Positions 1 through 5,676 of a DNA stretch of 6,500 nucleotides are shown piece by piece (positions within the stretch are counted from its first letter, which is position 1; every line of letters begins with the position of its first letter). The DNA is from JAFGIT01 sp016929465 [NCBI: Candidatus Coatesbacteria bacterium] (GTDB lineage: Bacteria > B130-G9). The DNA lies in assembly GCA_016929465.1 (NCBI GenBank), contig JAFGIT010000116.1:1-6500 (forward strand), written 5' to 3'. The position numbers were made by a program, and so were the translations under genes. Below the pieces are notes generated by a model. That model did no database searches, had not been told where the DNA came from, and saw nothing but the letters and a program-made list of their open reading frames with translations.

Positions 1-1400
1 AGCCGATGGGCCTGCTTTACATTGCATCAGTCCTGAGGGAGCGTTACCCGGGAAGATTCGACTTCAAGCTCATCCACACCGGCTTCAAGGAAAACACTCT
101 GCCGCGAATCACAGAGATCGCCGCGGACTACCGGCCGGACTACGTATTTGTCAGTTCATTGACACCGGAAGCAGAACTCACCCACGCAAGCGTAAGGGCT
201 ATCAAGTCGGTGTTGCCGGACTGCAAGTCGGTGATAGGCGGTCCTTATGCGACGACCTCAACTGAGAAGGCCCTCTCGGATCCGAATTTCGAAGTCGCCG
301 TTCTCGGCGAGGGGGAGGCCACCGCTGTCGAACTCATGGATTGTCTCGAGAGCAATGCCTCAATAAGCAACATTCATGGCCTGGCATTCATGAGCGGGGG
401 AGAACTCCGAATCACGGAACCACGCGGATACATCGAGGACCTCGATTCGATCCCATTCCCTGCATGGGACCTTGTGGACTTTGGCCATTTTGACAAGTAC
501 CCGCCAATGTCGGTTACGCTAAAAGGCAAGCGCTACGCCGGTGCTATAACCAGCAGGGGATGCCCGTATAGTTGTCTCTATTGCCACAAGATGCATGGCA
601 AGCGCTTTCGGGCGAGGTCTCCGGAGAATGTAGTCGATGAGATCGAGCTCCTTAACCGGGACTATGCTGTCGATGAAATACAGATACTGGACGATATATG
701 CAACCTGGACCTGGAGCGCATGATTAGCATATGCAAGGGCATCGTCGAGAGAAACTTGAGGATCCATATAGCATTTCCAGATGGGATGCGCGCGGATGTT
801 ATGACTCCCGAACTCGTGCACTGGCTTAAGAGAGCGGGTGCATATAAAATCCACTATGCCCCGGAGACGCGGTCCGAGAGACTTCAGAAGCGGCTGGGGA
901 AGCATGTGAAATTCGACAGGATGGACGAAATCGTCGCCGAGACGGCAAAGCAGAGAATTTTAACGGCAGCGTTCTTCATGCTCGGATTCCCGTCAGAGAC
1001 GCTCGAGGAACTGAGGAGGACCGTTGATTACGCAGTCAATATGCCATTTGACCTGGCCTCGTTCTTCCGAGTTGTCCCCTATCCGAATACTGCACTGAGA
1101 GAGTGGGCCATCGAAGAGGGGGCTAGCTTCAATGACGAGTTTGAGGGTCACTATAGCGCCTATCATTTTTTCTCGAACATATCTGCCTCGAAGGAACTGA
1201 CTGCGGAGCAGATAGCGCGGGAGACCCTTTCGGCATATTTGCGGTTCTACACCAGGCCCAAACGGCTTATACGGCTGTTCTGGCTCTATCCCAACCGATG
1301 GCGATTGATAAGAAACCTATTTAGGCTCTTCTCGGATTGCCTGAGGCCTCTAATGAGAATTCCGGGGAGCGGCCAGACGGAATACATGCAGGGGCTCTGA
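1..1400 (+). CDS. B12-binding-like radical SAM protein (5' end missing)
   Basis: Radical SAM enzyme with an N-terminal B12-binding-like Rossmann domain; substrate unknown. Numbering from the ATG at position 6, the first ~130 residues show the B12-binding-like pattern: GLLYIASVLRE at the start, a VFVSS strand, VIGGPYAT (residues ~77-84) and VLGEGE (~99-104). The [4Fe-4S] motif is Cys186-x3-Cys190-x2-Cys193, in the context SRGCPYSCLYCHKMHGKRFRARSPENV, followed by a radical SAM barrel and a basic, aromatic C-terminal tail. The frame stays open to the left edge with a Pro codon before the ATG, and family members carry about 20 residues before the PxGLLYIAS segment, so the true start lies outside the window. 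No DxHxxG cobalamin ligand motif is evident (the region reads LIHTGFKEN), so true cobalamin binding is doubtful. The stop is 2 nt before the next gene. Such enzymes are common in polysaccharide and natural-product loci as methylases or ring-forming enzymes; the family call is firm, the reaction is not. Confidence 0.9.
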   Translation, partial: PMGLLYIASVLRERYPGRFDFKLIHTGFKENTLPRITEIAADYRPDYVFVSSLTPEAELTHASVRAIKSVLPDCKSVIGGPYATTSTEKALSDPNFEVAVLGEGEATAVELMDCLESNASISNIHGLAFMSGGELRITEPRGYIEDLDSIPFPAWDLVDFGHFDKYPPMSVTLKGKRYAGAITSRGCPYSCLYCHKMHGKRFRARSPENVVDEIELLNRDYAVDEIQILDDICNLDLERMISICKGIVERNLRIHIAFPDGMRADVMTPELVHWLKRAGAYKIHYAPETRSERLQKRLGKHVKFDRMDEIVAETAKQRILTAAFFMLGFPSETLEELRRTVDYAVNMPFDLASFFRVVPYPNTALREWAIEEGASFNDEFEGHYSAYHFFSNISASKELTAEQIARETLSAYLRFYTRPKRLIRLFWLYPNRWRLIRNLFRLFSDCLRPLMRIPGSGQTEYMQGL

Positions 1401-1402
1401 GA

Positions 1403-1627
1403 ATGGACTCATCTCTCATCTCGATCATACGACCTATCGCCCGTCTGCTGGCTTTCTCCCGCAAGGGGATAAAGGAGCTAGGGCTTGTGGTCCTGTATTT
1501 CGGCGTCATAGGGCCGCTCACGATATTCGTGCGTAGGCGCGACGACCCATTCAGAAGTGGGCGCTCAACCTGGCGAGAGGTCCATGAGGGTGGTTCGGAC
1601 ATTGGCCATCATTCGAGCAAACTATAG
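1403..1627 (+). CDS. Small SxtJ-like single-pass membrane protein
   Basis: A 74-residue protein of unknown function. It has an amphipathic, basic N-terminus (IIRPIARLLAFSRKGIK), one strongly hydrophobic segment at about residues 27-43 (LGLVVLYFGVIGPLTIF), then a basic stretch RRRDDPF and a polar tail containing STWREV. Hydrophobic helix, then 'GP/TP', then R-x-x-x-D/K-D-P, then W near the end is the pattern I associate with the C-terminal part of SxtJ-family proteins found beside carbamoyltransferases. Family members are usually longer (about 130 residues, with extra membrane segments), so this would be a short form. The ATG at 1403 is chosen because AGGGG at 1390-1394 sits 8 nt upstream and the radical SAM stop is 2 nt away; an earlier in-frame ATG at 1337 lies inside the radical SAM gene. 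The positive-inside rule is ambiguous because both flanks are basic. It probably assists or anchors the carbamoyltransferase complex, but that is inference. The family assignment is from memory of the pattern, without an alignment. Confidence 0.7.
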   Translation: MDSSLISIIRPIARLLAFSRKGIKELGLVVLYFGVIGPLTIFVRRRDDPFRSGRSTWREVHEGGSDIGHHSSKL

Positions 1628-1635
1628 GAGCAAAA

Positions 1636-1794
1636 ATGAGGAAGAACTCTCTCTTCCATGATATGTGGCGCCTTTTCAGGGAGAGCAGGTTCCCATACTC
1701 GCTCTTTTTCTTCTGAGCGGCAATTTTCGGCTTCCTGGTTCAGGAAAGGAAAGAGATGCCTTGGATTCAGCCCTACTTCTACGCGCATTTTTGA
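1636..1794 (+). pseudogene. DUF5989/SxtK-like small protein with in-frame TGA
   Basis: Reading from ATG 1636, 26 codons (MRKNSLFHDMWRLFRESRFP, then YSLFFF) lead to TGA at 1714-1716. The same frame then continues for 25 sense codons (AAIFGFLVQERKEMPW, then IQPYFYAHF) to a second TGA at 1792-1794. Read through, the product is 52 residues: a basic 'W-R-L-F-R-E' helix, one hydrophobic helix (about residues 21-34), Gln35, and a short tail ending in P-Y-F-Y-x-x-F. That is the layout and length of DUF5989 proteins (W-x-F-L-R-E-R-K, hydrophobic helix, x-Q-G, P-F-I-Y-x-F), which correspond to SxtK and sit beside carbamoyltransferases. The start is supported by GGAG at 1627-1630, 5 nt upstream. The TGA falls inside the only membrane segment, so termination would leave a peptide without a complete anchor. 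Options are a nonsense mutation or assembly error (most likely), TGA read-through or recoding, or a genuinely 26-residue product. Other genes here end in TGA, so a genome-wide code change is unlikely. Confidence 0.6.
1724..1753 (+). other. Stem-loop just downstream of the in-frame TGA
   Basis: Upper stem TTCCTG (1732-1737) pairs perfectly with CAGGAA (1741-1746) around a GTT loop. A lower stem, TTTTC (1724-1728) with GAAAG (1749-1753), has one G-U pair and is separated from the upper stem by a small internal loop (GGC opposite AG). The apical loop begins 21 nt after TGA 1714-1716 and its first base is G. This fits the loose published rules for bacterial SECIS elements, but such hairpins arise often by chance and the fit alone does not show selenocysteine insertion. 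Confidence 0.3.
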
Positions 1795-1820
1795 CCGTGG
1801 GGCGCAGGATTGTTCCACGG
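1795..1820 (+). other. Possible RNA hairpin between small ORF and methyltransferase
   Basis: CCGTGG at 1795-1800 is the exact inverted complement of CCACGG at 1815-1820. With G-U pairs and one C-G pair the stem extends inward to 10 bp (1795-1804 with 1811-1820), leaving a 6-nt loop. It starts directly after the stop at 1792-1794. No T-tract follows, so it is not a convincing intrinsic terminator; it could stabilise mRNA or be chance. The rest of the non-coding stretch up to 1920 shows no gene that I can support, only the Shine-Dalgarno-like GAGG at 1910-1913. Confidence 0.25.
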
Positions 1821-1920
1821 ATTTCGGGTAGGTCGAGGAGTTTTCTGTCAGCCCACCCATGCGGACGGACAGGGATTGCCAGGACGGCTGGCTGCGGCCG
1901 TCTTCGTTCGAGGCATTCTA

Positions 1921-2814
1921 ATGGCGGCTGAGATTCCATGCCCTACAAGCGATAAAATCGGCGCCAGGGTGCGGCGATTCTATGAAGAGGTCCCGTTTCC
2001 GGATGTCCCTCTAAAGAGGCTATCGAGTCTCGATGAGCTCGAGACGAGATGCGGCGTTTATGCCAAGGCACTCAACAGGGAGATACCGGATTCTGCTCGG
2101 ATCATCGACGTCGGCTGCGGAACCGGTCAGCTCGCTTGTTTCCTCGGGCAGCGGCCGGGACGGCTCATCGTGGGCGTGGATTTCAGCCTTGCTTCGCTCG
2201 AGCAGGGGATCCAACTCGCAAGTTCTATCGGCCTCGACAATGTCCATTTTATCCAGGCAGACCTCTTCAATCTGCCCTTTAGGGGCGCCGCTTTCGACTA
2301 TGCCCTCTGCCATGGAGTGCTCCACCATACGGATGATGCGCCTGGCGGCCTGGCCGAACTCGGTCGAGTTCTCGAGATTGGCGGATTCGCTTCCATTGGC
2401 CTCTATAATTCGTGGGGAAGGCTTCAGCACAGGATGAGGAGGGCTATCAGGCGGATGACGCACGGAAAAAAGGATGTCGCGCCAAAGGAATTCTACAGGA
2501 AGGATGCGGCGAGCGCAGAATCGGGCACTCTGGCGAGCTGGTTCAGGGACCAGTTCGAGCACCCGCATGAGGCCCCCCTCAGCATCGGCCGCGCCGAGAT
2601 CTGGTCGGCTTGGGCAGGACTTCACCCCTTCAGGGTCCTGCCGGGTCCTTTTTCGAGAGGACTCGGTAACGGTGCGAGACTCTTTCCGCCAGGCAATTCG
2701 GGGCCGCAATTCGGCCGGTCCATCCGCAATCTGGTCTCCCAGTCGGTGTGGGCAATCAAGCCGCGTGAGTCAGGCTACTTCATATTGATATGTAAGAAAG
2801 GGCAGCCGCGATGA
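1921..2814 (+). CDS. Class I SAM-dependent methyltransferase
   Basis: A 297-residue soluble, cytoplasmic methyltransferase that transfers a methyl group from S-adenosylmethionine to an unknown acceptor. Motif I is IIDVGCGTGQ (residues 61-70), the acidic loop is VGVDFS with Asp87, and the motif around the adenine site is QADLFNLPF (112-120). HGVLHHTDD (131-139) and the E-x-G-R-V-L-x-x-G-G-F segment (about 146-156) complete the Methyltransf_11-type Rossmann core. The N-terminal FYEEVPFPD (20-28) is the 'FY..xPFP' segment of one methyltransferase subgroup and falls just inside the chosen start. The C-terminal third contains RDQFEHPHEAPLS (209-221), a segment I associate with the same subgroup, and may shape the acceptor site. 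ATG 1921 is chosen because GAGG lies 7 nt upstream; the longer in-frame ATG at 1810 would add a Cys/Gly/His-rich segment unlike the family. It overlaps the carbamoyltransferase start by 4 nt (ATGA), implying coupled translation and a shared product. O- or N-methylation of the same sugar or lipid is likely but unproven. Confidence 0.88.
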   Translation: MAAEIPCPTSDKIGARVRRFYEEVPFPDVPLKRLSSLDELETRCGVYAKALNREIPDSARIIDVGCGTGQLACFLGQRPGRLIVGVDFSLASLEQGIQLASSIGLDNVHFIQADLFNLPFRGAAFDYALCHGVLHHTDDAPGGLAELGRVLEIGGFASIGLYNSWGRLQHRMRRAIRRMTHGKKDVAPKEFYRKDAASAESGTLASWFRDQFEHPHEAPLSIGRAEIWSAWAGLHPFRVLPGPFSRGLGNGARLFPPGNSGPQFGRSIRNLVSQSVWAIKPRESGYFILICKKGQPR

Positions 2815-4493
2815 AGGTTCTGGGTATTTCCATGCACTATCACGACTCCGCCGCTTGCCTCTATGATGGGGAGAGCATATTCGCCGCCTGCGAAGAGCGA
2901 TTCACGCGCAAGAAGCACGACCCAAGGCTTCCGGTCAACGCCGTTGGCTTTTGCCTAAGAGAGCGGGGGATTATAGGCGAACAACTTGACTGGGTGGCAT
3001 ACCATGAGAGACCATTGCGCAGGTTCAAGAGGATCATATCAGATGGTTACAGGACCTTTCCGCGTTCTTATGGACTCTTTCGCAAGGCTATACCCGTCTG
3101 GTTGGGGCAAAAGCGGGCCCCGGAATCATTGCTGTCAGCAGAATTGTGCACCGACCTCCCGTCGATTTTCGTAGGCCATCATCTCTCACACGCCGCGAGC
3201 GCATACTTCGCCTCTCCATTCGAGGAGGCCGCGATACTGACGGCCGACGCCGTGGGGGAGGCCTTGACTACAAGCTGGGGGCTTGGCACTGGCTCCAGGA
3301 TCGAGCTCAAGGGCGGGATAGAATTCCCGCATTCGCTTGGCATGTTTTACAGCGCACTGACGCATCTTTTGGGATTCGAAGTCATGGAGGGCGAGGGCAA
3401 GATAATGGGCCTTGCTGCGTATGGCGAGCCCCGCTTTGACAAGGAAGTCAGAGAGCTGATCCGAGTGAATGAGGATGGGAGCTTCGCCCTGAACATGAAG
3501 TATTTCTGCTTCGACCGAAGCCTCAAGATGTCCACCCCCGCCCTGGAAAGGCTCTTGTTCCCGGCTCGAAGCCCAGAAGAGCCCATAGAGGAAAAACACA
3601 AGGACCTCGCCGCGTCTCTCCAGAAGACGCTCGAGGAGATTCTGCTCAGAATATGCCGTCAAATAAGGAAGGAGACGAATCGAGAGAATATCTGCATAGC
3701 CGGAGGGATCGGCCTTAATTCCTGCTCCAACGGTCGCATTCTCCGAGAGGGGCCCTTCGAGAATATATTTGTTCAGCCAGCCGCCGGCGATGCCGGCTGC
3801 TCACTCGGAGCGGCGCTTTACGCATCTTGCCAGCTGCTGGGAGTGAAGCGCCCGATGCCGATGTCCTCTGACCGACTCGGCCCCTCCTTCAAGTGCGATG
3901 CTATAGCGAGATTCCTCGATGTCAGAAAGGTCGCATACAGGAAGCTCGACGGGGACGACCTGGTCGACTCCGTCGCGAGGCTCATAGCCGATGGGAAGAT
4001 CGTTGGGTGGTTCCAGGGACGAATGGAGTTCGGGCCAAGGGCGCTAGGCGGCCGCAGCATTCTGGCGAATCCGCTTCTCCCTGATATCAAATCCAGGGTG
4101 AATTCGAAGGTGAAATTCCGCGAGGCATTCCGGCCGTTCGGTGCCTCCGTCCCCGAAGAGGATGTGCATCGGTATTTCGCCTGCGATAGGCCGAGTCCCT
4201 TTATGATGTTCGTCGTGGATGTCAGGCCGGAGCATCATAGAAGCCTTTCCGGGATAACACACGTGGATGGGACCTGCCGCATCCAGACGGTCTCGAGGGA
4301 GTATGATGAGCGGTATCATGCAATTCTCAGGAGGTTCGGGGAGCTGACCGGATACCCCGTCGTTTTGAATACTTCGTTCAACATCAAGGGTGATCCAATC
4401 GTCTGTTCGCCGAATGACGCGCTCGAGTGCTTCCTGAAGACCGGAATAGATGCTCTGGTCATGGAAGACCTTCTGCTGGAAAAAGAACGCTGA
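2811..4493 (+). CDS. O-carbamoyltransferase, NodU/CmcH/TobZ family
   Basis: A complete 560-residue enzyme expected to move the carbamoyl group of carbamoyl phosphate, through an ATP-dependent carbamoyl-adenylate, onto a hydroxyl of an acceptor. The N-terminal Kae1/ASKHA-like domain shows HDSAA (residues 11-15), the metal-binding H123-x3-H127 in VGHHLSHAASAYFASPF, LTAD with Asp146, GEGKIMGLAAYGEP (194-207), IAGGIGLNS (296-304) and QPAAGDAG with Asp327 (322-329). The C-terminal YrdC-like domain has GWFQGRMEFGPRALGGRSIL (399-418), FREAFRPFGASV (436-447), FMMFVVDVRP (464-473), ITHVDGTCRIQTV (482-494) and LNTSFNIKGDPIVCSPNDAL (519-538). All hallmark motifs and the usual length are present, so it should be active. 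No signal peptide or membrane segment is seen, so it is cytosolic. AAAGGG at 2797-2802 lies 8 nt before the ATG, which overlaps the methyltransferase stop by 4 nt. It corresponds to SxtI in the saxitoxin cluster by family only. The acceptor cannot be read from the sequence; with a glycosyltransferase nearby, a sugar hydroxyl is the best guess. Confidence 0.96.
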   Translation: MKVLGISMHYHDSAACLYDGESIFAACEERFTRKKHDPRLPVNAVGFCLRERGIIGEQLDWVAYHERPLRRFKRIISDGYRTFPRSYGLFRKAIPVWLGQKRAPESLLSAELCTDLPSIFVGHHLSHAASAYFASPFEEAAILTADAVGEALTTSWGLGTGSRIELKGGIEFPHSLGMFYSALTHLLGFEVMEGEGKIMGLAAYGEPRFDKEVRELIRVNEDGSFALNMKYFCFDRSLKMSTPALERLLFPARSPEEPIEEKHKDLAASLQKTLEEILLRICRQIRKETNRENICIAGGIGLNSCSNGRILREGPFENIFVQPAAGDAGCSLGAALYASCQLLGVKRPMPMSSDRLGPSFKCDAIARFLDVRKVAYRKLDGDDLVDSVARLIADGKIVGWFQGRMEFGPRALGGRSILANPLLPDIKSRVNSKVKFREAFRPFGASVPEEDVHRYFACDRPSPFMMFVVDVRPEHHRSLSGITHVDGTCRIQTVSREYDERYHAILRRFGELTGYPVVLNTSFNIKGDPIVCSPNDALECFLKTGIDALVMEDLLLEKER

Positions 4494-4500
4494 GGCACTC

Positions 4501-5676
4501 GTGCACTCTGGGCTCCGCAATCTCTGTATATTTCGACGAAGAAGCCCATTGAGATGGGGATTCAAGGAGCTCATACGCAACCAGTGGAGAGTTTATATCA
4601 TACGAGCCCTCGTCCTGGTTGCATTGATCTGGCTCCTATATCCGTTCTGTTGGCCCTGGATTGCGCTGGTCGCGCTGGAGGTCCTTCTCTGGGCGATGAC
4701 ATATAAGACCCGCGCCCATGAATCGAGCATCTTCAGACTGGCCGGTGATGAGCGGCTATTCGAGTTCGTGCCGTGCATTAAGTATCGCTATTACTATCCC
4801 GCCCTCAATCTGTGGGGGACCGACAGAGAGGTCCCAGTTTCGGTCGGCTCAGACGGCATGCGAGTTCCAGAAAACGGCAGCAGGATTATATCTGAAGAGA
4901 ATAGGCTCTTGGTGCTCGGTGACTCCGCCACATTCGGCGAGGGGGTGTCGTTCTACGAGGCATATCCATTCATTATGGAGCGTGCACTCAATAGGCAGCT
5001 CGACGCGGAGGAGCACTTCTCGGTACTGAATGCAGCCGTGCCCGGATACAACACGATGCAGTCAGTGGTTGCTTTGCGCAAACGGATAGCCCAAATAAAG
5101 CCGGCCGCGGTGATACTGGGAGTGACACTCGAGGATACTCTCCCGTGGGGAAGGATAAAGATAGGTGACGATGGCGAGATGATGCGTCTGGATGCTCCTT
5201 TCAGGCATAGATTGCGGGAGACGCTGAAGCGTTGCTCCTATATTTTGTACCATTTCAGCCAGGTCTATCGGTTTCTTAGGATCGATGATTATACCAGGAG
5301 CACGTTCGATGACGGTTTTGGAGGCTTCCGCAGATGGCGGCAGGCGATTGCAGATATGGCAGATATCTGCAGCAAGCACGGTGCGTTGGCGATCGTCGTA
5401 ATCGTCCCGGGTCTATGGAAGCTCGAGAGCGGCTATCCCTGGAAGGACATCCACGCTCGCATAAGGTCGGTGTGCGAGGGCGAGGGGATATATGTGATCG
5501 ATCCGCTTTCAGCGGTGGAAGGGATGAAAAGCAAGACACTCTGGATTCATCCCGTGGATCTACACCCGAATGCGGAGGCGCATCAACTCATCGGGGAGGC
5601 AGTCGCGCGCGAACTGGGACCCATCTTGGAAGTCAGAGTGCAGTCTGGCCTTCCGAGAGCTGGGTGCGAGCCGTGA
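4501..5676 (+). CDS. Membrane-anchored SGNH/GDSL-family hydrolase or acyltransferase
   Basis: With a GTG start this is a 391-residue protein. A basic N-terminus (FRRR) precedes two adjacent hydrophobic segments (about residues 31-50 and 51-67). The SGNH domain follows: block I VLGDSATFGEG with nucleophile Ser142, block II AAVPGYNT with Gly182, block III LGVTLEDT (206-213), and block V DLHPNAEAH with catalytic Asp353 and His355. Block III normally reads GxND; here Glu211-Asp212 occupy the Asn-Asp position, so the usual oxyanion-hole Asn seems absent. Family members hydrolyse esters or transfer acyl (often acetyl) groups on glycans. GTG 4501 is preferred because GAGG (4492-4495) sits 5 nt upstream and only 7 nt follow the carbamoyltransferase stop; the in-frame ATG at 4450 lies well inside that gene and lacks an evident ribosome site. 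With the N-terminus inside, two helices would leave the catalytic domain facing the cytoplasm. It corresponds in role to SxtL of the saxitoxin cluster. Exact substrate unknown. Confidence 0.85.
   Translation: MHSGLRNLCIFRRRSPLRWGFKELIRNQWRVYIIRALVLVALIWLLYPFCWPWIALVALEVLLWAMTYKTRAHESSIFRLAGDERLFEFVPCIKYRYYYPALNLWGTDREVPVSVGSDGMRVPENGSRIISEENRLLVLGDSATFGEGVSFYEAYPFIMERALNRQLDAEEHFSVLNAAVPGYNTMQSVVALRKRIAQIKPAAVILGVTLEDTLPWGRIKIGDDGEMMRLDAPFRHRLRETLKRCSYILYHFSQVYRFLRIDDYTRSTFDDGFGGFRRWRQAIADMADICSKHGALAIVVIVPGLWKLESGYPWKDIHARIRSVCEGEGIYVIDPLSAVEGMKSKTLWIHPVDLHPNAEAHQLIGEAVARELGPILEVRVQSGLPRAGCEP

Noticed and set aside
1636-1794. Genome-wide reassignment of TGA to a sense codon
   Set aside because: The radical SAM, methyltransferase, carbamoyltransferase and SGNH genes all end in TGA exactly where their families end and where the next gene begins, so TGA works as a stop here.
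1810-1920. N-terminal extension of the methyltransferase from ATG 1810
   Set aside because: The added 37 residues do not resemble the family, start inside a hairpin, and a better ribosome site precedes ATG 1921, right before the FYEEVPFPD segment.
2020-2709. Minus-strand 229-residue open frame opposite the methyltransferase
   Set aside because: It lies wholly antisense to a gene with clear SAM-binding motifs, has low-complexity Arg/Ser/Pro-rich composition, and shows no family pattern: a shadow frame.
4450-4500. Earlier ATG start for the SGNH protein inside the carbamoyltransferase gene
   Set aside because: It would overlap the carbamoyltransferase by 44 nt without an evident ribosome site, while GTG 4501 has GAGG at a suitable distance.
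4044-4580. Minus-strand 178-residue open frame opposite the carbamoyltransferase C-terminal domain
   Set aside because: It is antisense to strongly conserved YrdC-like motifs and has no recognisable domain or ribosome site that would support it.
1403-5676. Saxitoxin biosynthesis cluster
   Set aside because: Only the carbamoylation-associated sxtI/J/K/L-type families are present. None of the core biosynthetic genes, such as the polyketide-like SxtA or the amidinotransferase SxtG, is seen, and the neighbours are glycan-type enzymes.
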